A stretch of DNA of 64,000 nt, taken from Gammaproteobacteria bacterium. Its GTDB lineage: Bacteria > Pseudomonadota > Gammaproteobacteria > Steroidobacterales > Steroidobacteraceae. The notes under the pieces are model-generated. The model made no database searches and was not told the origin of the DNA. It worked only from the letters and a program-made list of their open reading frames with translations. The position numbers and the translations under genes are program-made. Shown here piece by piece: positions 25,152-32,260 of this stretch. The DNA lies in assembly GCA_005878835.1 (NCBI GenBank), contig VBMV01000047.1:1-64000 (forward strand). The letters are read 5' to 3'. Position 1 is the stretch's first letter, and each line of letters opens with the position of its first letter.

Positions 25152-25633
25152 GGGTTCACCGCGCTCCCCGACCCGCCCCTCTGCATGAGTCCGGCCGCCC
25201 GGCGAACGGCACGCAGAATTCGCACGTGCGTCCCGCACCGGCACAGATGGGATTGCAGCTGGGTGCGAATCTCGGCGTCCGAGGCGTGGGCATTCCTCTG
25301 CAGCAACGCCTGTGCACGCATGATCATGCCCGGTATGCAATAGCCGCACTGCGCGGCCTGCTCGTCCATGAAGGCACGCTGCAACGGCCCGGGATGCTCG
25401 ATCGTGCCGAGTCCCTCGAGTGTCGTGATCTCCTTGCCTCCGAGAACCTGGATCGGGACGATGCAGGAAAACACCGCCTGGCCATCGACGATCACGGTGC
25501 AGGCGCCGCATTGGCCGAGCCCGCAGCCGTACTTGGCAGCATTGAGCTGGAGATTCTCCCGCAGCACATACAGCAGCGGCGTCTGCGGGTCGGCGTCGAC
25601 CGCACGAATCCGGCCATTGACCTTGAGATCCAT
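25148..25633 (-). CDS. 2Fe-2S small subunit of molybdenum hydroxylase (IorA type)
   Basis: 161 aa. The plant-ferredoxin-like cluster is CGLGQCGACTVIVDGQAVFSC (residues 37-57) and the helical-bundle cluster is CGYCIPGMIM ... CRCGTH (about 95-135). This is the electron-transfer partner of the large subunit, carried to the periplasm by hitch-hiking on its partner's Tat signal. It is translationally coupled to the large subunit by a four-base overlap. No FAD subunit is present, as is normal in the IorAB subgroup, so electrons probably go to a cytochrome c not encoded here. Confidence 0.93.
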   Translation of the reverse strand: MDLKVNGRIRAVDADPQTPLLYVLRENLQLNAAKYGCGLGQCGACTVIVDGQAVFSCIVPIQVLGGKEITTLEGLGTIEHPGPLQRAFMDEQAAQCGYCIPGMIMRAQALLQRNAHASDAEIRTQLQSHLCRCGTHVRILRAVRRAAGLMQRGGSGSAVNP

Positions 25634-25746
25634 CAGCGGCAGTTCCCCAGGCTCGCGACCAAGCCCCCCGCCAAGCGCTCGGGGCGCTCAGACACGCCGG
25701 CATTCGGCAGCGAGCCGCAGTTGCGTCAACTCAACCAGTGTGCAGG

Positions 25747-28509
25747 CTACGCCGGCTGCCGACACTCGCAGATCAGAAGGGTTCCGCCATTCTCTCCGGG
25801 TGCGATCGACAGGTGAGCGTCAATCATTGCGGCCCGGTAGCGCATGATCTTGAGGCCGAGGCCGGCAGACTCTGCCGCGTGCGGCGATAGTCCGACGCCG
25901 TCGTCCGAGATCTCGAGCCGTACGGTGTCGGGCTGAACATCGAGAGTGACATTGATGGACTGCGCCCCTGCGTGTTTGAGCGCATTCGTCAGACCCTCCT
26001 GAGCAATGCGGAACACATGGTCCGTGGACGGCCACTGCAGGCGGATCGGCGCATCCTCGATCGCGTTAAATCGCACGGCGGGGCCGCTGGGGTCGTACTG
26101 GCGGTCCACCATGTCGTGCAGCGCCTGGACCAGCCCGCCATGCGCCTCGCTCAACGGCGCGAGGCCTTGGGCAATGGCGTGACAAGTACTGATGGTCCGG
26201 CTGGCGAGCACCGAGAGCCGGTCGAGCTCATCTGCGTTCGGCTGGTGGCCTTTTCGCGCGGACGCGGCGAGACCTCGGGCGAGCAGCGCAACCTCCATGA
26301 GCTCCTGACCCAGCCCATCGTGAATCTCCTTGCCGAGTCGTTGCTGCTCCTGGTAGGTCGCCTCGCCGACCGCCCACTCGAGGCGCTTTTGCTCCGTGAT
26401 GTCCTGTGCAACGCCAAGGACGCGGTCAATCACTGCTCCCGGCCCGGTGCGAACGCCTCGGGCAACGACCCGTAGCCAACGTTGCACGCCGTCGGTGCTC
26501 CACAGCGACACATCGATGTTGAGATCGGACCCCTGGGCAATGGTGGACGCACCCGCAAGAATACGTGCGCGCGTCGCCTCGTCGTAGAAGCTCTTGGCGC
26601 CCAATTCAATAAAGCGATCGAGATTACAGCCGTACACGCGCTCAAAGCCGCTGCTCACCCAGGTCGGCTGCGGGTGCCCATCCCTTACCACTCCCTCGAA
26701 CACGAAGCCCGGTACGAGATTGGCGATGGTCCGATAGCGGAACTCGCTGTCGACGAGCTGACTCTCCGCGTGCTTCCGAGCGGTGATGTCCTGGATCTGC
26801 CCAACGAAATACATCGGCTGACCTGCGTCGTCGCGCACCAGCGAGACGGATAGAAGGATCCAGACGATGTGCCCGTCCTTGTGAAAATATCGTTTCTCCA
26901 TGTCGTAGTGAGATCGCGATCCGTCGAGCAGCTGTCGCATGTACTCCATGTCCGCATGGAGATCATCCGGGTGGCTGATGGCCTGAAACGTCGTCGTCAA
27001 CAACTCCTCGGCCGTATAACCCACGATTCCACACAAAGCGCGGTTGACTCGCAGCCACCGGCCGTCCGGAGCGACCAGCGCCATGCCGATGGCTGCGAAC
27101 TCGAACGCACCGCGGAACCGCTGCTCGCTCTCGCGCAAGACTGTTTCCATCCGCTTGCGGGCATCAATATCGAGAGAGATGCCCATCACCTTGCGCGGCG
27201 CTCCGTCAGGAGCACGCTCGACCACGCGGCCGCGATCGAGTAGCCATTTGTACTCACCGGTGGCAGCCCGGATACGAAACTCGGACTCGAAGAAGCCGGT
27301 GGCATCAGCCGCATCCCCCGAAAATACTTGACTGAGCCGGCCAACGTCGTCGGGATGGATATTGCTCCGCCACGTCTCCACGCGCCGCGCGGCCTCCGCT
27401 TCCGTTACGTCGTGGCCCAGGACCTGGTGCCAGTAGAGGTTGCCGATGACGGTGTCGCCGTCGACGTCATATTCCCAAACCGGCAGTCGGGCGGCGTCCA
27501 CAGCAAGTTGGTAGCGATCCTCCGCCGTGCGCAGAGCTGCTTCCATCTTCTTTTGTTCGTCGATCACGAAGCACACACCGACGAATCGTTGCGCGACGCC
27601 GCTGCCATCGCGCGCAGTCACCTTGCCGCGCTCGTGCAACCAGCGCCAGCGTCCGCTTCGGGTCAGGATCCGATAGTCAACGACATAGTGCTCGATGACA
27701 CCCCGCGCGGCGTCGTCGCTCGTTCTGGTGTAGCGCTCGACATCCTCAGGATGAATCCTCTCGCGCCAACGTCGGTCCTGATCAGGTCCGTCACACGGGT
27801 CGATGTCGAAACGCTCGCACCATTTGTCGAACCGGCTGTAGTCGCCGTCGATGCCGCTTGTCCAAAGGCCGATGTCCGTACCCCAAATAGCCGCTTCGAG
27901 CCGCGCATCGGTGGTGCGAAGTCTCTCGCCGTCGCGATGTCGCTGCATGACAAATGCCGCCAGGGAGGACGCGAACTGAATGAGATCAGTCTCCCGCGTC
28001 GACGGCGCTCGTCGCTCGCGGTAATAGAGAGCCAGCGTGCCGAGCAAAGCCCCGGCATCGTCGACAATCGGCACCGACCAGCAGGCCCTGAGGCCGTACG
28101 ACAAGGCGATCGGCGCATATTTGGTCCAGAGGTCGGACCGTTCAACGTCTTCGACGACGACCATCTCACGACGTGCGGCGGCGGTGCCACAGCTTCCCTC
28201 CCCGATGCCAATCGGCACGGGATCTATCGCGCGGGTGTACGCATCTGGCAGGCTCGGAGCTGCCCCGGGCCGCAGCAGCCGGCCCGTCGGGTCGACGAGC
28301 AGTACCGTGCAATGAAGGCCCTCCGTCCAGGTCTCGACATAGGATGCGAGTGCGCCTAGCAGCACATTGAGGGGCGCGGCAGAGCTGAGCAGGGCGAGCA
28401 ATCGGACCTGCGCCCTCAGAGGATCCCGATGCGAGGCCGATCTCGGTGCGCGGCTCACGATCGAATCGACAGAGGCGGCCCAGTTCGTGTTCTCGGCCGT
28501 GCGAGGCAT
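25747..28509 (-). CDS. orphan sensor histidine kinase: GAF, several PAS, HisKA_3
   Basis: About 920 aa from ATG 28509. A GAF domain (residues ~30-185, GEGSCGTAAARREMVVVEDV) is followed by four PAS/PAC units (for example GIVGYTAEELLTTTFQAISHPDDL). Next comes an NarL-type HisKA_3 helix with the phospho-accepting His in LGKEIHDGLGQELMEV near residue 730, and an HATPase domain (NALKHAGAQ, EISDDGVGLS, GLGLKIMRYRA). No membrane helix is seen, so the sensor is cytosolic, perhaps for redox or small ligands. No response regulator is encoded next to it. It is upstream of iorAB on the same strand with a 113-base gap; a functional link is only a possibility. Confidence 0.9.
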   Translation of the reverse strand: MPRTAENTNWAASVDSIVSRAPRSASHRDPLRAQVRLLALLSSAAPLNVLLGALASYVETWTEGLHCTVLLVDPTGRLLRPGAAPSLPDAYTRAIDPVPIGIGEGSCGTAAARREMVVVEDVERSDLWTKYAPIALSYGLRACWSVPIVDDAGALLGTLALYYRERRAPSTRETDLIQFASSLAAFVMQRHRDGERLRTTDARLEAAIWGTDIGLWTSGIDGDYSRFDKWCERFDIDPCDGPDQDRRWRERIHPEDVERYTRTSDDAARGVIEHYVVDYRILTRSGRWRWLHERGKVTARDGSGVAQRFVGVCFVIDEQKKMEAALRTAEDRYQLAVDAARLPVWEYDVDGDTVIGNLYWHQVLGHDVTEAEAARRVETWRSNIHPDDVGRLSQVFSGDAADATGFFESEFRIRAATGEYKWLLDRGRVVERAPDGAPRKVMGISLDIDARKRMETVLRESEQRFRGAFEFAAIGMALVAPDGRWLRVNRALCGIVGYTAEELLTTTFQAISHPDDLHADMEYMRQLLDGSRSHYDMEKRYFHKDGHIVWILLSVSLVRDDAGQPMYFVGQIQDITARKHAESQLVDSEFRYRTIANLVPGFVFEGVVRDGHPQPTWVSSGFERVYGCNLDRFIELGAKSFYDEATRARILAGASTIAQGSDLNIDVSLWSTDGVQRWLRVVARGVRTGPGAVIDRVLGVAQDITEQKRLEWAVGEATYQEQQRLGKEIHDGLGQELMEVALLARGLAASARKGHQPNADELDRLSVLASRTISTCHAIAQGLAPLSEAHGGLVQALHDMVDRQYDPSGPAVRFNAIEDAPIRLQWPSTDHVFRIAQEGLTNALKHAGAQSINVTLDVQPDTVRLEISDDGVGLSPHAAESAGLGLKIMRYRAAMIDAHLSIAPGENGGTLLICECRQPA

Positions 28510-28669
28510 GCGGCTCCTGTTGGTCGACAGCCGTGCCCGTGTCGACGTCGGCGGTATATACGCCGCCGATTCGCCCAACGCAAGACGTCGCTACGGCACT
28601 ACGATCAGGCAGCGGCGGGGTATCCGCGCGCCTGTTGTTGTTCCGGGGACTGATCGCACATGCGCCTTG

Positions 28670-29304
28670 TCAACGCTCCGCTAGATCGCGCCATTTCGGA
28701 CTGAGCTCGAGGCCGACGCGAATGCCCATCTCGGGTAAAACCCTCCCGTGGCATGGGCGCGCGTGCACAGAACGTTCGCACAGACCCGACTCGTGGCTGA
28801 AGGCGCTCAATAGTCCTTGCCGCGCAGCGTCTTGTTTCGGGAAGGCCACCGCGTCTGCCTCCATTGCATCACTTCCGCAGGATTCTGTTGCCGCTCCCGG
28901 CTCGTCGGGCGCTGCACGCTCCAGCCCATCCGCTGCAGGGTCCGCCACACGGAACTTACCGCCAGGCGCACCCCAAACTCCCGCCGGATCAACGCCCCAA
29001 TCCGCTGCAGCTTCCACATCTCCGTGGTATACCCGGCTGCCTGCGACCCTGCCTTGAGGAGTTTCGCCAGCTGCTCGAGTTGCCGGTCCGTCAGAATGGA
29101 CGGTCGGCCAATCCGCCCCGCACGTCGTAAACCCCGCAAACCGTCCTGCTCGAGCAGTCGGCCCCAGCGCATCACCGACTGCCGCGACGCCGCGACCCAG
29201 CGAGCAACCTCGGCCGGCCGTACACCGCGCCGCAGCAGCTCCCCCGCCAGCCGTCGGCGCTGCTCCAGCTCCTTCAGCGTTTCCAGGTCTCGTTTGGTAC
29301 CCAT
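28670..29304 (-). pseudogene. truncated IS630-type transposase
   Basis: The intact 5' part (MGTKRDLETLKELEQRR ...) encodes a helix-turn-helix pair (VRPAEVARWVAASRQSVMRW, and DGLRGLRRAGRIGRPSILTDRQLEQL) and a winged segment (FGVRLAVSSVWRTLQRMGWSVQRPT), as in IS630/Tc1-like ORFA. The frame ends at 28807. In another frame the sequence continues with SHESGLCERSV, a decayed form of the first catalytic DESG motif of the DDE domain, and stops at 28670. The rest of the DDE domain is missing. This is a dead element. Confidence 0.75.
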
Positions 29305-29359
29305 GCTCTCGTCGTATCTCACCACCGGGCATCCTCGACCCGCAAGCGGCGTCAAAAAT

Positions 29360-29409
29360 GTCACCCATTTATGAAAGCGTCACCCATTTACCGAAGTGTC
29401 ATTCATTTA
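29360..29409. repeat. three direct repeats with a 19-bp period
   Basis: GTCACCCATTTA at 29360 and 29379, and GTCATTCATTTA at 29398: three units spaced exactly 19 bases apart. Multiple short direct repeats with this core are common at the ends of IS21/IS481-type insertion sequences, so this is most likely a stranded IS terminus beside the dead IS630 gene. Confidence 0.6.
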
Positions 29410-29620
29410 CGGAAGTCCAAATCAAAACGCAAGCTTGAGCCCCCGTTGTCCAAAGTTGCGTGGGGTGTCACAAACAGTCTCTCAGAAAACCACAACAATC
29501 CAGCCATTGTCGCATTCGACTTCGGCCGCTGCGGCGTAACGCGACGCGACTGCCCTCTGGGGGCAGCGCGCGGTTAATGAAATTGGGCCGTCTCTCAAAT
29601 CAAGCTCAGGAATCAGCATC
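29410..29620. other. upstream region of the surface-structure operon
   Basis: No gene. The stretch is less GC-rich than its surroundings and must carry the promoter of the five-gene cluster. I cannot point to a clear -35/-10 pair. The start at 29621 has only a moderate ribosome site (caggaa). Confidence 0.4.
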
Positions 29621-30259
29621 ATGCGCAATTCGATCGTACTCAAGGGTCTCCTGGCCGCGACGGCGGCGGTGGTGCCGCTGCTGTGTAACGCCGAGTCGAA
29701 CGTTCAGACCGGCGCCAATACGGCCGCACCCGGCGCGACCGCTCATGTGGACTTCCAGATCACGATTCCGAAGATACTGTATCTTCGCGTCGGTACCGGA
29801 TCCTCCTACACCACTGGGGTCCTGACCTCGGTCGGCACGGTCGATCTGATTCAGTTCGCGCCCGCCGCGGCCGTGGTGGGTAACGGCACCGCGGTCGCGG
29901 GCACGGGTGGCGATCAGACCAACGGCGTGGAGACGGCAGCGGTCGTCAGCAACAGCGGCAACGTGACGCTGAACGCCACCGCAACCGGCGCGCTCGGCGA
30001 CGGCGCCGGCGATTCCATCGCCTACACTCAGATCAGCACGACCGCGACGACACTGACCTCGGCGACTGCCCTGCCGGCACCCACGCTGGCCAACGGCGCC
30101 AGCGCAAACGTGGTGATCACCGCGCCACCGACCAAGGTGATCAACCAGGATGCGAAGTGGACCTACGCGTACGCCAACACGACAACGCCGCCGGCCGGAA
30201 CCTACGGTGGCGTGAACGTGAATAACGGCCGCGTGGTCTACACCGCGACGATGCCGTAA
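29621..30259 (+). CDS. exported beta-rich subunit-like protein A
   Basis: 212 aa. A signal peptide (MRNSIVLKGLLAATAAVVPLLCNA-ES) is followed by a low-complexity Gly/Ala/Thr/Asn-rich beta protein with alternating hydrophobic residues. Near the start lies HVDFQITIPKILYLRVGTG, and the end reads YANTTTPPAGTYGGVNVNNG followed by RVVYTATMP. The next gene ends in the closely similar YGNTTIPAAGTYTGRVLYT, and both contain VGNGTA. I do not know the family; composition and context (chaperone and barrel genes behind) suggest a secreted filament or coat subunit comparable to spore-coat U/fimbrial proteins. First gene of the operon. Confidence 0.75.
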   Translation: MRNSIVLKGLLAATAAVVPLLCNAESNVQTGANTAAPGATAHVDFQITIPKILYLRVGTGSSYTTGVLTSVGTVDLIQFAPAAAVVGNGTAVAGTGGDQTNGVETAAVVSNSGNVTLNATATGALGDGAGDSIAYTQISTTATTLTSATALPAPTLANGASANVVITAPPTKVINQDAKWTYAYANTTTPPAGTYGGVNVNNGRVVYTATMP

Positions 30260-30289
30260 CGCTCGTCAGACCCCAAGACTCGGTGCTTC

Positions 30290-30988
30290 ATGTCCCCCCT
30301 ACGGCGCGACACATACCAGCGCCTTGGGGGGGCGGTTTTGCATAACGCAGGCCGCCTGGCCAGGCGCGTCCTGTGCCTTGCGCTGCTCGCCCCAGTTTCG
30401 CACACGGTTTGCGCCTTCACGGTAACGATCGCCCCAGCGGCGCCCAAGACCGTTTATCTGCAGGTGGGAGTCGGTGGCTTCACCGGCCACTACAGTGCCG
30501 GCGGCACCCCGGGCAATAATGCGACCGTCAACAAGGAGTCTGTCGCCGTGGCCGCCGCCGCAGTCGGCAATGGCACCGCGCAGGCCATGACCACGGACAG
30601 CACCGTGGGCGCGAGCTCCTACGACGGCTTTGCATTCTGTAACGTCCCTGCGCAGCTGTACATCGGCGGTTTCTACCGGACCACGACCGCCGGCGCAGGC
30701 TCCGTCAATGTGACCGCGACCGTGCCCGCCGCGCTCGTCGATGCCGGCGGCGACACCCTCTCGTTCGCGCGAATTTCCTGGACGACCGGCGGCAACGGTC
30801 CGACCGGCAGCACTCCGACTCAACCCTTCCCCGCCGGAACCTTCACCGCAGGCGCGGTGCAGACCGTGGGGGCCATTGCCCAAAACCAGTGGGCCGAAAG
30901 CTGCTGGACCTTCTCCTACGGCAACACCACGATTCCGGCCGCGGGCACTTATACCGGCCGCGTGCTCTACACGTTGACCGCACCGTGA
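30290..30988 (+). CDS. exported beta-rich subunit-like protein B
   Basis: 232 aa from ATG 30290; the signal-peptide core is RRVLCLALLAPVSHTVCA-FT, so a somewhat later start is possible. PKTVYLQVGVGG parallels the PKILYLRVGTG of the preceding protein, VGNGTA is shared, and the C-terminus YGNTTIPAAGTYTGRVLYT is the same motif. It has Cys residues (FCNVP, ESCWTF) that could form a disulfide, absent in protein A. A diverged paralogue of A, perhaps the tip or minor subunit. It begins 30 bases after gene A. Confidence 0.72.
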   Translation: MSPLRRDTYQRLGGAVLHNAGRLARRVLCLALLAPVSHTVCAFTVTIAPAAPKTVYLQVGVGGFTGHYSAGGTPGNNATVNKESVAVAAAAVGNGTAQAMTTDSTVGASSYDGFAFCNVPAQLYIGGFYRTTTAGAGSVNVTATVPAALVDAGGDTLSFARISWTTGGNGPTGSTPTQPFPAGTFTAGAVQTVGAIAQNQWAESCWTFSYGNTTIPAAGTYTGRVLYTLTAP

Positions 30989-31007
30989 CCGCGTTGCCGC
31001 CCGAGCT

Positions 31008-31466
31008 ATGCGTCCCCTCCCGCGGCTGCTGCTGTTGACGGTTCTGGTCGTCGCCGTTCCGGCTGACGCCAAGACCACGGTCATCGACGACTCCGGCACG
31101 CTGCCTTACGACGCGCCGCTCGTGCTGCACTGGCAACAGCTGTCGCCGCGCCGGCCCGTCAACAACCGCATGACCGGCACGCTGACTGTGCGCGTGAAAC
31201 TGAACGTCGCGCCCTGGCTGCGGCGCCCCGGGCGCATCTACCTGGCGCTGCCGGCGCAGCAGCCTGGTGCGATGAACGCCTCCTGGTCCACACAGGGCCG
31301 GCTGCTTGCGGGACGCTTGAGCTCCGGTACTCGGGCGCTCGTGTATTCGGGATTGATCACCACGCCCTTCATCGAGGACGTCCTGCAACTCAGCCTGGAG
31401 GTGGACGGCACCCAGATGCGGCAGCTGTACCACGTGAACTTCAGATTCGAGATGGACGAGGAGTGA
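31008..31466 (+). CDS. small exported protein of the surface-structure operon
   Basis: 152 aa with a cleavable signal (LPRLLLLTVLVVAVPADA-KT). The mature part is a beta-rich domain: LTVRVKLNVAPWLRRPGRIYLALP, TRALVYSGLITTPFIEDVLQLSLEVDG, ending LYHVNFRFEMDEE. I do not recognise a family. Size and position (between subunits and chaperone) fit a minor subunit or periplasmic adaptor. Its stop codon overlaps the GTG start of the chaperone gene, so their synthesis is coupled. Confidence 0.68.
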   Translation: MRPLPRLLLLTVLVVAVPADAKTTVIDDSGTLPYDAPLVLHWQQLSPRRPVNNRMTGTLTVRVKLNVAPWLRRPGRIYLALPAQQPGAMNASWSTQGRLLAGRLSSGTRALVYSGLITTPFIEDVLQLSLEVDGTQMRQLYHVNFRFEMDEE

Positions 31467-32260
31467 TCGTGCGACGCATGGCACTGGGGGTGAGTTTGCT
31501 GCTGGCCGCGTGGCATGCGGCGGTCGCGTCGGCCGCCGGGTTTGCCGCGCTGGTGTCGCCGCCGCGATTCGAGCTGACGAGCCGGGCGGGTACCACGGTC
31601 CGCCAGGTATTCGAGCTCACGAATCGTTCCGCCGCGCCCGCCAAGTTCCAGGTACACACGGCGGACTTCACGCTGGGTGCGGACTACAGCGTCGCGTTCC
31701 AGGATGAACTCCAACCGGACAGCTGCCGGCCCTGGGTCGCGATCGAGAGGCCCGAGGTCGCCTTGCCGGGCGGCGGCACCATCCGCTACCGCTTCGAAGT
31801 GCAGGTGCCGAAGGATGCGCCGGCGGGGGAGTGCCGGTTCGGCATCCTGGTCGAGGGCGAGGAGCCGGCCGTGGCCCAGAGCGGCGCACTGCGGCTTCCG
31901 GTCGTGGGACGCATCGGCATCATCGTGTATGTGATTGTTGGTGACGCCAAGCCACAAATCGAAGTGTTCGGGCCGCAGCTGGTCACGCTCAACGGCCAGA
32001 AGGTGCCGGCCCTGCGTGTGCACAACGCCGGCAATGCACACGCGCGCATGAGCGGGTTTCTCTCCGGCACGGATGCGAAGGGCATCAAGTACGACTTCAA
32101 CCCCTCCGACCTGCCGATTCTTCCCGGCGACGTCCGCGAAGTCTTCCTGACACCGTCCACCGATGGCAACGACCACCCGACGCTCACCTTCCCCGTCACG
32201 GTGCAGGGAGCACTCGAATGGGGAAATCAGCGCACCGAGCTCGCCGAGCGCTTTGAATGA
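31463..32260 (+). CDS. PapD-like periplasmic chaperone
   Basis: 265 aa from a GTG at 31463, with an ATG five codons later as alternative. The signal peptide (GVSLLLAAWHAAVASA-AG) is followed by an Ig-like domain: ALVSPPRFELTSRAGTTVRQVFELTNRSAAPAKFQVHTADF, then YRFEVQVPKDAPAGECRFGILV. That is the F1/G1 organisation of pilus chaperones and MSP-like proteins. The second domain contains ALRVHNAGNAHARMSGFLSG. It would hold subunits A and B in the periplasm and hand them to the barrel protein. It overlaps both neighbours by four bases (GTGA and ATGA). Confidence 0.78.
   Translation: MIVRRMALGVSLLLAAWHAAVASAAGFAALVSPPRFELTSRAGTTVRQVFELTNRSAAPAKFQVHTADFTLGADYSVAFQDELQPDSCRPWVAIERPEVALPGGGTIRYRFEVQVPKDAPAGECRFGILVEGEEPAVAQSGALRLPVVGRIGIIVYVIVGDAKPQIEVFGPQLVTLNGQKVPALRVHNAGNAHARMSGFLSGTDAKGIKYDFNPSDLPILPGDVREVFLTPSTDGNDHPTLTFPVTVQGALEWGNQRTELAERFE

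Noticed and set aside
22872-25703. Long reading frame extending the molybdenum hydroxylase 184 residues upstream of 25151
   Set aside because: The extra part overlaps the 2Fe-2S gene in another frame and has no family similarity; the GTG at 25151 leads straight to the Tat signal.
28807-29304. Intact DNA-binding regulator
   Set aside because: The HTH pattern is that of IS630-type transposase ORFA, and a decayed DESG motif follows in another frame.
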